NCBI RefSeq assembly: GCF_004025585.1 | Contig: NZ_QTZO01000009.1 | Span: forward strand, 1-64,000 | DNA from: Pseudodesulfovibrio sp. S3 | GTDB taxonomy: Bacteria > Desulfobacterota > Desulfovibrionia > Desulfovibrionales > Desulfovibrionaceae | DNA: 64,000 bases | Reading direction: 5' to 3' | Shown here: piece by piece, positions 1 through 8,541 of the stretch | Layout of the letters: each line of letters begins with the position of its first letter | Numbering within the stretch: the stretch's first letter is position 1 | The notes under the pieces: model-generated | Databases searched by the model: none | What the model saw: the letters and a program-made list of their open reading frames with translations, nothing else | What the model was told of the DNA's origin: nothing | Translations under genes and position numbers: made by a program

Positions 1-57
1 CCCCCGGACCCCCATCCCCTCCTTTTCCCAAACTTTCTGGTGCCGCTTCGCGGGAAG
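1..57 (+). repeat. 3'-end hairpin repeat, partial copy A
   Basis: This stretch runs CCCCCGGAC, a C-rich tract, TTTTCCCAAACTTT, then a TGCCGCTTCGCGGG-like tail. It matches the right half of the repeat found in full near 58.3 kb. It is cut by the window edge. The orientation implies that it follows a plus-strand gene lying to the left. Confidence 0.6.
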
Positions 58-147
58 GGATGTTCTGAAGAGCCCTTCCAACTAGGAGTGCCTTTGGGGA
101 CCGCCAGGCCCCCAAACAACGGCTCTCTTCCTCTGGAAAGCCGCTTC

Positions 148-753
148 CTACAGGCCGAGTTCAGCGGCCAGCAGTTCAGCTTGTTTGAGGTCTTCGGGGG
201 AATTGACGTTGAAGAAGGAAACCTGATGGGGGTCGCCTTGCCTGAGCAGGGCGACCGGCACTTCCTTGACCTTCACCCGGTCGAAGAATTCGATGATTCT
301 GAAATCGCCGCGCTTGAGTTGCGCTTCGATGAAAGGCAGGCAGCGCTTGGAATAGACCGCGCACAGCGGTTCGCAGTAGCCGTCCTCCTTGATGGGGACG
401 ACCACGTCGACATCAGGGGACACCTCTGCCAGGAGGCGTTGCACCAACCCGGCTTGCAGAAACGGACCGTCACAAGCGGCCATGAACCCGTGGGAGGCAG
501 TCATGGCATGCAGTCCTGCGTGGATGCCGGTCAGGGAGCTGCGTGCTTCAAACCGGTCCTCGACAACGGGAAAGTCATACATAATGTAGTCTTTTCTGTC
601 GCGGGCCGAGATAAGGATTTCAGGAAAAAGCGGACGATAAACCGCCAACAGCCTATCCAGGATGGTTTTGCCGCTGATTTCCATAAACGCCTTTTTGACG
701 TGCCCCATGCGGGTGCCGAGTCCTCCGGCGAGAATTATGCCTGCGATATTCAT
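148..753 (-). CDS. mobA: Molybdenum cofactor guanylyltransferase MobA-like
   Basis: This is a nucleotidyltransferase of the MobA family, which adds GMP to molybdopterin (MPT) to form the guanine dinucleotide cofactor used by enzymes such as formate dehydrogenase. The GT-A style N-terminus LAGGLGTRMG (residues 8-17) is followed by a lysine-containing stretch, and AACDGPFL (around residue 95) supplies the metal-binding Asp. At about 201 residues the length is normal for the family. An in-frame TTG at 771 would add six residues; the ATG at 753 places the nucleotide loop at the usual distance from the N-terminus, although neither start has a strong ribosome-binding site. The gene is divergent from the hydrolase gene at 782. 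The fold is certain; MobA rather than a related cytidylyl- or guanylyltransferase is very likely. Confidence 0.82.
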   Translation of the reverse strand: MNIAGIILAGGLGTRMGHVKKAFMEISGKTILDRLLAVYRPLFPEILISARDRKDYIMYDFPVVEDRFEARSSLTGIHAGLHAMTASHGFMAACDGPFLQAGLVQRLLAEVSPDVDVVVPIKEDGYCEPLCAVYSKRCLPFIEAQLKRGDFRIIEFFDRVKVKEVPVALLRQGDPHQVSFFNVNSPEDLKQAELLAAELGL

Positions 754-781
754 GCCCGCACGGTAATTCAAGGCCGGACAA

Positions 782-1657
782 ATGGAAAGGGTCTACAAAA
801 GCCATTCATGCGTGTATGTTTCCCCCATGTGGACTGCAGTGAAGATATTGGGGCTGTTCGCCCTATGCTATGCGGCGGTGGCGGTCTGGGTGTTTTTTTC
901 CCAACGAAAACTACTCTATATGCCAAGGGCTGAACTGACGGCCACTCCGAAACAGATCGGGCTGGCGTATGAGGATATCCGGCTGACCAACCGGCTCGGG
1001 ACATGGATTCACGGCTGGTGGCTGCCGGCAGATGCGCCGCGCTTCACCCTGCTCTTTTCCCACGGCAACGGTGGCAACCTTTCCCACCGACTGGAATCGT
1101 TGCGCATTTTTCACGATCTTGGGTTGTCGGTGCTGATATACGACTACTCCGGTTATGGACAGAGCCAGGGCGAACCCGGCGAGGAGGCCACCCGTGCCGA
1201 TGCCCGGGCCGCCTGGGACTGGCTTGTCCGAGAACAGGGGACCGATCCGCGCACCATCGTCCTGTTCGGGCGCAGCCTGGGCGGAGCCGTCACCGCGAGA
1301 CTGGCCCGCGAACTTGCAGAAACTGACACGCCCCCGGCAGGACTGATCCTGGAGTCCACCTTCACCTCGGTGCCGGACATGGGCGCGTACATCTACCCCT
1401 GGCTGCCGGTACGGCTGCTGTCTCGGTACCAGTATGACAGTGCCACCGAACTGGCAGGACTCCCTCTGCCCGCCCTGTTCCTGCACAGCCCGGACGATGA
1501 CGTGGTGCCTTATGCCCTGGGCCGCAGGCTCCATGACAACTACCTGGGGCCAAAGACCTTTCTGGAGCTTCAGGGCGATCACAACAGCGGCTTTCTCCTG
1601 ACCGGACGAAGATATTCGGACGGGCTGAACCGGTTTCTGGACGGGTTGGGAGAATAG
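782..1657 (+). CDS. Membrane-anchored alpha/beta hydrolase (BEM46/ABHD13-like)
   Basis: This is a serine hydrolase of the alpha/beta fold. The nucleophile elbow GRSLGG has Ser165, the acid lies in SPDDDVVP (about Asp238-240), and the histidine is His267 in GDHNSG, so the triad is complete. The oxyanion segment is SHGNGGN. An N-terminal hydrophobic helix (about residues 18-38) should act as a signal anchor, placing the catalytic domain in the periplasm. AAGG at about 770 supports the start at 782; an ATG at 827 would still retain the anchor. The small membrane gene at 1662 follows after only a few bases, so the two are probably cotranscribed. The substrate is unknown; esterase or lipase activity is family inference. 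Confidence 0.8.
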   Translation: MERVYKSHSCVYVSPMWTAVKILGLFALCYAAVAVWVFFSQRKLLYMPRAELTATPKQIGLAYEDIRLTNRLGTWIHGWWLPADAPRFTLLFSHGNGGNLSHRLESLRIFHDLGLSVLIYDYSGYGQSQGEPGEEATRADARAAWDWLVREQGTDPRTIVLFGRSLGGAVTARLARELAETDTPPAGLILESTFTSVPDMGAYIYPWLPVRLLSRYQYDSATELAGLPLPALFLHSPDDDVVPYALGRRLHDNYLGPKTFLELQGDHNSGFLLTGRRYSDGLNRFLDGLGE

Positions 1658-1661
1658 ACCG

Positions 1662-2090
1662 ATGACCGACGCACAGGTGCTGTTCTGGGCCGACATAATC
1701 CTGGTCCTCCACTTCACCATAGCCGCCTTCAACGCCTTGAGCCTGCCGGTCATTTGGATCGGAAGGCTGGCAGGCCTGGCATTCGTGCACAACCCCTGGT
1801 TTCGCTGGTCCCACGTTGGACTCATGGGATTCGTGCTCCTGGAAACCATGGCAGGGAAACTCTGTCCACTGACCGTATGGGAAGGGATGCTCAGACGGAC
1901 CGGGGGACAGGCCGGACCGGGCCAAAGCCAATCCTTTGTAGGCCACTGGGCGTCCAGAATTCTGTTTCAGGATTTCAGCCAGACCCAATTCGCTGTGGCG
2001 TACGCCCTGTTTTTCGGCCTGATTCTCCTGACGCTCTTCCTGGTGCCGGTCAGGTACAAGCGGAAAATGCTGCCGGGCAAGCTCCTTTAG
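1662..2090 (+). CDS. DUF2784 family membrane protein
   Basis: This 142-residue protein has about four hydrophobic helices and the family pattern of an aromatic- and tryptophan-rich loop (PWFRWSH, then CPLTVWE) before the C-terminal helices. I recognise it as DUF2784-like; no biochemical function is known for the family. It begins four bases after the stop of the upstream hydrolase, which suggests one transcript. The C-terminus is basic (VRYKRK), consistent with a cytoplasmic tail. Confidence 0.75.
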   Translation: MTDAQVLFWADIILVLHFTIAAFNALSLPVIWIGRLAGLAFVHNPWFRWSHVGLMGFVLLETMAGKLCPLTVWEGMLRRTGGQAGPGQSQSFVGHWASRILFQDFSQTQFAVAYALFFGLILLTLFLVPVRYKRKMLPGKLL

Positions 2091-2175
2091 AAATCTTAAT
2101 ATTGCGGATTACAAGGAAATTCATAATCGCGCACGGGTCTTGCTCTACTCTCTGCACCCTGCAAGGAGGAACAAA

Positions 2176-2448
2176 ATGCCCGCTATTGAACAGATTCAGA
2201 TACAACACAGCACCGACACCGCCCGCGCCCGCATACAGGAACTCAAGGCCCGCGCCGCAGAAGGACTCGATGACGCCCTTTCCGTGGTCGCGAAGAATTT
2301 CGGCCGCGAGGAAACCCATGAAGCCGAGGACAGCCTCAAAAGCCTGGGGCAGGACCTCGCCGCCCAGGGGGCAAATACCCACAGGCTTGATCTCACCAGG
2401 GTCATGGACCTGATCAGCGACCCATTTGAAGACGGTCAAAAGCTTTAA
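2176..2448 (+). CDS. Small hypothetical protein
   Basis: This is a 90-residue soluble, mostly helical protein that I do not recognise. AAGGAGG six bases before ATG 2176 fixes the start; an upstream in-frame start at 2140 has no such signal. The sequence is rich in Ala, Glu, Asp and Gln, with a helical N-terminal half (TARARIQELKARAAEGLDDA) and a C-terminal LDLTRVMDLISDPFED. No cysteines, signal peptide or membrane segment are present. It lies between the DUF2784 gene and a 600-base intergenic region leading to a diguanylate cyclase. Confidence 0.7.
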   Translation: MPAIEQIQIQHSTDTARARIQELKARAAEGLDDALSVVAKNFGREETHEAEDSLKSLGQDLAAQGANTHRLDLTRVMDLISDPFEDGQKL

Positions 2449-2713
2449 GCTTTCATCAAGCTTGGCGGTCGGACATGCTTGTTTCGGCATTTCCGGCTTT
2501 GTGCTTGCCTTTTATACCTACTGGTAATATGTTGTCATAATTGCATCTTCTCTGTTTTCCCTGTCTCCGCCCGGTGACCCGGCACACCCCACACACTTTT
2601 TTCATTTTTATCTTCAACCCTGACCGAAGGTTGCACTGAATCGACCGCTTTTCAGCTGCCAACCCCTTGCTTCAACAATTGGAGAGGCGTATATATTAAT
2701 CAAGGGTTGAGGC

Positions 2714-2729
2714 TCCCCGCTTGCGGGGA
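2714..2729 (+). other. Perfect GC-rich hairpin
   Basis: The arms TCCCCGC and GCGGGGA are perfectly complementary and separated by TT. The hairpin lies in the 605-base gene-free stretch 2449-3053, ahead of the larger structured element. No T-run follows, so it is not a typical intrinsic terminator. Confidence 0.5.
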
Positions 2730-2792
2730 ATGGAATAAATCTCTGACGGAGGGTGCGAGGAAATAGATACCGATTTCTTCTTAAACACATCT

Positions 2793-2929
2793 GGCGAATC
2801 GAGTCGCCCCGCTCATACAAAGAGCGCCGTGCGCCAATTATAAACGCACCAGGCCGTCATAAAGTGTATATTTTGAAATGTCTGGCCCTGGTACCAAGCC
2901 GGAGAATCCGGCAAGGCGCACTTTTTTTT
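2793..2929 (+). ncRNA. Candidate structured RNA or leader upstream of a diguanylate cyclase
   Basis: Several stems can be read by eye. GGCGA/TCGCC (2793-2797 with 2804-2808) and GCTC/GAGC (2811-2825) form two successive hairpins. A closing stem GTGCGCC (2829-2835) pairs with GGCGCAC (2915-2921). Inside it are an ACCAGG/CCTGGT arm and a GCCGG-AGAAT-CCGGC hairpin. Eight T residues follow at 2922-2929, so the element ends like an intrinsic terminator. It lies about 125 bases before the diguanylate cyclase start. It does not fit the c-di-GMP-I, cobalamin, TPP or fluoride consensus that I know. It may be a riboswitch-like attenuator or an independent small RNA. Confidence 0.4.
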
Positions 2930-3053
2930 ATCTCTCTCCTTTTTTATCCCCTTTCTTCTTGAACAGTGCGGTTAATGGATGTTAATCGGCCTCTGACAGA
3001 GGTAGACCGCAACATTCAGTGAATCCAAATTTCAGCTAAAGTGATCACCCGCA

Positions 3054-4103
3054 ATGAAAACCAATTCCTGCAAAGAAATCGATATTTTTGCCAAACGGCT
3101 TCAGGAGGCGGGAGTTGCCAATGATTCGGACTGGATGGCCATTGTCCTTTTCGTGCGCAATCTGCTCGCCCGCCTTTCTATCTATTCCGATGAAAAAAAA
3201 TCGGAAATTCAACGAGAAATATGCGACCAGCTCGTCACCAAGGATTTTTCTGAAGAACACCTGGACGCCATTATAGCCATGCTCGACATGTACATCATGC
3301 AAAACATCGGTGCCCTTGAAATGGAAGAGGCCCTGACTCAGGAGAAACGGACCGCAGCCCTGCTCCTCAACGAGATGGACGAGATGATCAGCACCATGCA
3401 CGGGGCCAACGAACGCCAGGACTACAGGCTGACCACCTTTCAGAAAGAAACTGTCGAGGTGATCAAAGACGGCACAAAGAAATCCCACATCGTTGATAAA
3501 GTCCGAGGGATGTTCCAGGAAATCATCGAGGAATTCCGCGAGGAAGCCCGAGTGCTCAACGCCAAGGCTGAACACTTCAGACTGACTGCCGACTTTGACC
3601 CCCTGCTCACGGACCTGCACAACAGGCGTTCCCTCGAGGCCTACCTCAAGAGCGTCGAGGAAGAGCAAGCAGAGACCCCCGCGCCCCTGGCCATGATGAT
3701 GATCGATGTGGATCACTTCAAGAAGGTAAACGACACGTACGGACACCAGGCCGGCGACGACGTGCTCCGCGCCCTGGCCCGGATCATCAACGCGCACGCC
3801 ATCCAGTATGAAGGATTTGCAGCCCGCTACGGCGGTGAGGAGCTGGTCATCGTCATGAAAGGCATGGACCTCGCTTGGGCCACCATCAAGGCCGAGGCGT
3901 TGAGAGCCGATGTGGAGCAATATGACTTCCGTGTCCGCACCAATGGACAACTGGCAGACACCTCCCTCAATTTCACGGTTTCCATCGGCGTGTCGGAATG
4001 GACAGAAGGAGCGACTCTCGGAGATCTGGTGGGCACTGCGGACGCCGCACTCTACCGGGCCAAAAACACCGGTCGCAACAGGGTCTGTTCTGCCCCGGAA
4101 TAA
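3054..4103 (+). CDS. Diguanylate cyclase (GGDEF domain)
   Basis: This protein should make cyclic di-GMP from two GTP. The C-terminal half is a full GGDEF domain: DFDPLLTDLHNRR, IDVDHFKKVNDTYGHQAGD, the catalytic signature GGEEL (residues 260-264) and the terminal DAALYRAKNTGRN. The fifth position is Leu rather than Phe, which active cyclases tolerate. No RxxD product-inhibition site is present five residues upstream. The N-terminal 170 residues are soluble and helical, with probable coiled coil and no membrane segment, so this is a cytoplasmic enzyme with an unrecognised input domain. The long structured leader upstream may control its expression. Confidence 0.88.
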   Translation: MKTNSCKEIDIFAKRLQEAGVANDSDWMAIVLFVRNLLARLSIYSDEKKSEIQREICDQLVTKDFSEEHLDAIIAMLDMYIMQNIGALEMEEALTQEKRTAALLLNEMDEMISTMHGANERQDYRLTTFQKETVEVIKDGTKKSHIVDKVRGMFQEIIEEFREEARVLNAKAEHFRLTADFDPLLTDLHNRRSLEAYLKSVEEEQAETPAPLAMMMIDVDHFKKVNDTYGHQAGDDVLRALARIINAHAIQYEGFAARYGGEELVIVMKGMDLAWATIKAEALRADVEQYDFRVRTNGQLADTSLNFTVSIGVSEWTEGATLGDLVGTADAALYRAKNTGRNRVCSAPE

Positions 4104-4177
4104 CTGCGATTTCCGCCCTATGGGTCGACAGCTATCGAACACTGACGATCAAGTATAACCTTTGAAACGAGTATGTT

Positions 4178-5266
4178 ATGTGGTTACGATTGCTGATAAT
4201 ACTCGGCTCCTTAAGCCTTTTCCCTGTTCCGGCTGCAGCACGGGATCTCGTCCTTCTGCTCCATTCCGAATCGAATCCCTCTGCCTGGACACAGGATGTT
4301 GCCACCGGTTTGACCGCCGAACTTAACGACAGTGCAGACGTCCGCCAGATCTTTCTGCAGGCCCGGAGCATGGACGAGGATGCTTTTGACGACGTGTTCG
4401 AGCGGCTGTCCCAGGAGCTGGCCGGAGTTACCCCCCTGGCCGTAGTCGCCAATGGGGAAACGGCCTTTGCCTTTGCCCGCAAATATGGCGATGACCTTTT
4501 TCCCGGCGCCGCCGTGATTTTCTGTTCCATGGGCAGGCCCGACACGCGCGTCCTGACACAGAGCGGCAACTGTACCGGCATTCCCATGGAGTTCGACCTC
4601 AAGGGATCGGTTGACCTCATATTCTCCATGTGTCCGGGAATCAATCTCGTTGTAGCCATAGCCGACGCATCTCACAGCGCCACCCCCCTCATGGAAGACG
4701 TCCGGCTGGCCATGCAGCAGTACACGGACAGGGCACAAATCATGTTTCCCGGATTCGAGCCGGGTGATGACAACGGACTTGACGTGAAGACGCTCGCGGA
4801 AACCCTTTCCAGCGTACCCTCCTCAGGCGCTGTCTTGTTCCTGGGGTTTGCCGAAGACCGAGAGGGAAACCCCGTGTCCGATGAGGAACTCTCCGGGCTT
4901 TTCCGAAGCCACGGCACATCCCCCATCTTTGTCGTCCGCGACGCTTGGCCCGATTCCGGGGTTCTGGGAGGATGGATGATCTCCGGCCGGACCATAGGCC
5001 GCGATGCGGCCCGGCTGGTGACGCGCATCGGCCAGGGCGAAGCCGTGCAGGAGATGCTGCCTGAACCGACACGTCCCGAACTGCGCTTCGACGGCACGGC
5101 CTTGACGCGATTCGGCCTGAAGGCGCCACCGGGAGCCGAGATCACGAACCAGCCCGTCCGGCACGTTGTTGACGAATCCGCTCTGCCGGTCTCAGGCCTG
5201 GCCTGGGTCTTCGGCCTGGCGGCCCTTGTCGCGCTGCTTTACGGGATACGCCGCTACAGGGCGTAG
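4178..5266 (+). CDS. Periplasmic ABC substrate-binding-like protein with C-terminal membrane anchor
   Basis: An N-terminal signal peptide (LRLLIILGSLSLFPVPAAA) leads into a two-lobed binding domain resembling the PF04392 ABC_sub_bind family. A hydrophobic helix at the end (about residues 338-356) is followed by only a few basic residues. In many sensor kinases and cyclases the same sensor layout continues into a cytoplasmic signalling domain; here the protein stops right after the helix. It could be a truncated receptor, or a tethered binding protein working with the diguanylate cyclase 75 bases upstream. The ligand cannot be inferred. Its last 13 bases overlap the end of a small convergent gene. 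Confidence 0.7.
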   Translation: MWLRLLIILGSLSLFPVPAAARDLVLLLHSESNPSAWTQDVATGLTAELNDSADVRQIFLQARSMDEDAFDDVFERLSQELAGVTPLAVVANGETAFAFARKYGDDLFPGAAVIFCSMGRPDTRVLTQSGNCTGIPMEFDLKGSVDLIFSMCPGINLVVAIADASHSATPLMEDVRLAMQQYTDRAQIMFPGFEPGDDNGLDVKTLAETLSSVPSSGAVLFLGFAEDREGNPVSDEELSGLFRSHGTSPIFVVRDAWPDSGVLGGWMISGRTIGRDAARLVTRIGQGEAVQEMLPEPTRPELRFDGTALTRFGLKAPPGAEITNQPVRHVVDESALPVSGLAWVFGLAALVALLYGIRRYRA

Positions 5267-5418
5267 ATGAACCCCATGTTCGCCACGGTCATCGCCAGGA
5301 CCGAAGCGCCAGCCACGGCGGTCATGCACCGGGTGGAAAATCGCGCATGCCGGCACATTTCAGCCAACCGAACCGCATAGTATTCAGCCGTGTATTTCTT
5401 GTGCGAAAACCAGATCAT
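5254..5418 (-). CDS. 54-residue predicted membrane mini-protein
   Basis: This short reading frame has a strong Shine-Dalgarno (AGGAGGG at 5426-5432, seven bases before the ATG at 5418). It starts MIWFSHKKYTAEYYAVRL, carries a cysteine- and arginine-containing middle, and ends in a hydrophobic stretch (about residues 32-54) able to span a membrane once. It ends inside the 3' end of the convergent binding-protein gene and overlaps it by 13 bases. I do not recognise a family. The strong ribosome-binding site and the membrane segment are the reasons to call it real. Confidence 0.5.
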   Translation of the reverse strand: MIWFSHKKYTAEYYAVRLAEMCRHARFSTRCMTAVAGASVLAMTVANMGFIYAL

Positions 5419-5509
5419 CTGCGTACCCTCCTAGTTGCCTCTTCAATTATCCGATCACGATGAAACGATCATGACCGGACCATGGCAATACATCGACAAC
5501 GAGGCTGCA

Positions 5510-8095
5510 TCAGGCGGCCTTTCTCATCCTCTCACCCGTTTCGCCGTGACGCACATCCACGGCCAGAACCGCCAGAAGCTTCCCCTCCCGATCCTTTATG
5601 GGCGTGGACACGGTCAGGCAGTAATCGTCTATGGATTCGGAATAATGAATGTTTGAAATGAAACTCTCGCCTGTGCGCCTGGGCTCCCGGAACCATTCGT
5701 GCTCGGACCAGTCAAATCCCGGCCCGCTCCGAGCCGTGCCTTTTGGCGCATGATGAGCCATGGCGGACCGTGTCACCTGAACGCCCCTGTCATCCGTTAT
5801 CCTGGCGATTTCCAGACTCGGATTCTCCTGCACAACCCGCTCCAGCACACGGAACTGCTTTTCCGGGTTCCGAACGGCCAAATCCGGGACCTTGGCAAGG
5901 GCTTCAACCTTTCTCTGCACCGTGCCCTCGCCGAGCAACATGAACAATCCGTGAAGCTTGGAAAGGGTGTTGATCTGCCCGGTCAGCGCGTTGATGGCCC
6001 CACTGGTTTCGGCCACGGCCTCGACCGTCCTGGAGGAAACCACATCCATCTCGCTCACGGCCAGATTGATTTCCTCCCCAACCTGTGATTGCTGGGTGCT
6101 GGCCGAGGCAATGGCCTGGACCTGCCCCAGGGTGGTGTCGAAGAATCCCATGATCTCGCTCAAAGCCGTGCCGGACTCTCCGGCCAGATTGTTGGCCGTG
6201 TCCACTTTTTCCGCGGCCTGGTCCATGGCCTTGATATTCTCGCGGACATCGGACTGGATGGCGGCGATGGAATTGCCCACCTCCCGCGTGGCGTCCATGG
6301 TCTTCACGGCCAGTTTGCGAACCTCGTCGGCCACCACGGCAAACCCTCGGCCCGCCTCGCCCGCCCGGGCCGCCTCGATGGCGGCATTCAGGGCCAAAAG
6401 ATTGGTCTGATCCGCTATGTCAGATATGACGTTCATGACTTTTCCGATGGAATCCGCCTTGGTTCCCAGGTTGGACACCTGCCGCCTGAGCGCCTCGGCA
6501 ATGACATGAACATCGCCGATGGACCTAACGGTTTTGCGAACCACATCTGAACCCTCATCAGCTCGCTGCCGGGCCGCTCCCGCTTCCATGGAAGCCCTTT
6601 CGGCATTTCCGGCCACCTCGCGGATGGACCCGGCCAACTCCTCCATGGACGCAGCCGTACTTTCCACGCGACTGCTCAGGCTGTTGGCCCCCTGCATGAT
6701 CAGGTCGGACTCCGCATTGACCGTGGCCGATGCCTCTTTCATCCCCATGACTACGGATTCAAGCATCCCGGCGGCCTGGAGCATCCCTTCGCGCTGGGCC
6801 TTGGCCGCGTCGTTGCGTGCCCGACGTTCGTTGTCGGCCCTGACAAAGGCTGCTTCAGCTTCCACGGCACGGGCCTGAGCAAGAGATGAGGCAGCTTCTG
6901 CCTCCTGCATCTTCTCGCCCAGGTTATGAACCATCTGTTCGATAGCCACTGAGACCTGCTGCAACTCCGCCTTGAACACCCCTTCTGGCCTGGCCTCGAG
7001 ATCACCTTCAGCCACTTTCCCGGCGTATGCCCGCAACCCGGCCAACGGCTTGAGCAGGACAAACCAGAGAAACAACAGCGTCAGCAGCGCGATACCGGCC
7101 GCAGAACTGCCGCCAACCACCATGGCGGCGTTTTCAAGCCGTCGCACAGGGGCAAGGGCCTCGGAGGCGTCGATCTTGGCCACCAGCCCCCAGGTGGTGT
7201 CGCCCACCGGAATCGGGGCATAGGCAGACAGCACTTCTTGACCGCGATAGTCGATGCATTTGGTGTTTCCGTCATCGCCTTTGAGCGCACGAAGGTCGGA
7301 TTCGGATCGCATGACGCCTCGGCGCGGATCGGCAAAAGAGGCAACCACACTATGGCCTTTGGGATCAGAAAAAAGATCGGACCGCATCAGCCCGTCTCCC
7401 CCTATGAGGTATGCTTCTCCAGTTTTTCCCATGCCCGCCCGAGTGCGCATGACCATGTTCACGGACTCGATGGGTATGCGCAGGACGGCCACCCCCTCTA
7501 TCTCCAGGCCGTGGCGCCGGATGGGCGCGGCGACAAAGGCGCAGGGCAGGCCTTTCATGGGCTGATAGGGATGGAAGTCAATGAACACGGTTTCCCCCGC
7601 GAGCGCCCGCTCCCAGGCCCTGACCAGTTTGCTCTTGGAGAGCGGGCCGTCGGTGATATCCTCACCCAGCTCCCGACCCCGGGCAGCGGAAAACACGACG
7701 CGGCCGGTATCATCGAGGATCAAGGCGTCGGCATATCCCCGCAACTTGAGCCACGGGGTAAACTCCCCGGTCACCTGTTTCATGGCATTGGCAAAATCCT
7801 CGTCGGCCACATCCATTTTCCGGCCCGGCTTGGCCGCATAGAAAACGATGTCCCGCAGCCGGACCAGGGCGCTGTATACATACCGCGCCTCGGAATACAT
7901 GGTGATGTCCTTGTTCCAGATTCGGATCAGGCTCTCGAGTTCATGAGATTTGGCCTCCCGGAGGGAGGCCAGCTTGCTGAAGGCCTGGCCCTTCAGACTC
8001 CCTGATGCGATATGCAGACTGTAACCGGCCATGCCCGCCAAAGGCAAAACGCCTATCAGCAGACAGAACAAAAGCATTTTGACGCTGAGTTTCAT
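5510..8095 (-). CDS. Methyl-accepting chemotaxis protein with C-terminal extra sensor domain
   Basis: This 861-residue transducer has an N-terminal membrane helix (about 7-29), a long periplasmic dCache-like sensor, and a second helix (about 322-345). A HAMP linker follows, then the coiled-coil signalling domain with the highly conserved hairpin tip (around residues 550-590, including [16 protein letters not shown]). After the signalling domain come about 130 more residues (725-861) resembling a Cache/PDC-like fold, with WFREP and ending [15 protein letters not shown]. That domain should be cytoplasmic, which is unusual for a ligand-sensing module. GGGAGGGGG precedes the ATG at 8095. No CheR-docking pentapeptide is seen. 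Confidence 0.9.
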   Translation of the reverse strand: MKLSVKMLLFCLLIGVLPLAGMAGYSLHIASGSLKGQAFSKLASLREAKSHELESLIRIWNKDITMYSEARYVYSALVRLRDIVFYAAKPGRKMDVADEDFANAMKQVTGEFTPWLKLRGYADALILDDTGRVVFSAARGRELGEDITDGPLSKSKLVRAWERALAGETVFIDFHPYQPMKGLPCAFVAAPIRRHGLEIEGVAVLRIPIESVNMVMRTRAGMGKTGEAYLIGGDGLMRSDLFSDPKGHSVVASFADPRRGVMRSESDLRALKGDDGNTKCIDYRGQEVLSAYAPIPVGDTTWGLVAKIDASEALAPVRRLENAAMVVGGSSAAGIALLTLLFLWFVLLKPLAGLRAYAGKVAEGDLEARPEGVFKAELQQVSVAIEQMVHNLGEKMQEAEAASSLAQARAVEAEAAFVRADNERRARNDAAKAQREGMLQAAGMLESVVMGMKEASATVNAESDLIMQGANSLSSRVESTAASMEELAGSIREVAGNAERASMEAGAARQRADEGSDVVRKTVRSIGDVHVIAEALRRQVSNLGTKADSIGKVMNVISDIADQTNLLALNAAIEAARAGEAGRGFAVVADEVRKLAVKTMDATREVGNSIAAIQSDVRENIKAMDQAAEKVDTANNLAGESGTALSEIMGFFDTTLGQVQAIASASTQQSQVGEEINLAVSEMDVVSSRTVEAVAETSGAINALTGQINTLSKLHGLFMLLGEGTVQRKVEALAKVPDLAVRNPEKQFRVLERVVQENPSLEIARITDDRGVQVTRSAMAHHAPKGTARSGPGFDWSEHEWFREPRRTGESFISNIHYSESIDDYCLTVSTPIKDREGKLLAVLAVDVRHGETGERMRKAA

Positions 8096-8271
8096 CGGTT
8101 CCCCCTCCCTCGTCGGCGCAATGCCGACGGCTTGCGATCACTACAGGAGAAGAACCTACGCCGGGAACGTATTTAAACGACCCGATTTGTTACAGGTATG
8201 CACCATTCCGGTGAAGGTTTCCGGAATTTTGTGTTACACCAATAATCGCAACAATTATTTGTGGTTGTTTG

Positions 8272-8502
8272 TCATGAGGCAGGGAGAAGGACATAGAGCA
8301 CCGCAAGAAACCACAACAAACCGCAAAGCGCCCCGGCGGCAGGAATCATCCACCATTTGAGCGGGATGGTCCGCCCCCTGAGCTTGAAGGTGGCGCAACA
8401 GCTGAAGAGTGACAGAATCATTTGGATGAGCAGGCCGGAAACGGCCAGGGCAGGGAAAACAAGAACCCAAAAAAGGGGGTCAGACATACAATCTTTGTGC
8501 AT
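8272..8502 (-). CDS. Small two-helix membrane protein
   Basis: This protein of about 76 residues has two strong hydrophobic helices (LFWVLVFPALAVSGLLIQMI and a C-terminal AAGALCGLLWFLAVLYVLL) joined by a basic loop, KLRGRTIPLKWW. GAGG upstream favours the ATG at 8502; the ATG at 8487 is an alternative. It starts about 40 bases after the stop of the DAC-like gene and is probably cotranscribed with it, so it may be its membrane partner. The family is not recognised. Confidence 0.6.
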   Translation of the reverse strand: MHKDCMSDPLFWVLVFPALAVSGLLIQMILSLFSCCATFKLRGRTIPLKWWMIPAAGALCGLLWFLAVLYVLLPAS

Positions 8503-8541
8503 GGTAGACGTCGCCTCAAGGCCGGGTGTGCCCCGCAAGGG

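Noticed and set aside
2793-2929. Cyclic di-GMP-I riboswitch
   Set aside because: The characteristic GCA-AGGGCAAA and GGGACGCAAAGC blocks are absent, so only an unnamed structured element is claimed.
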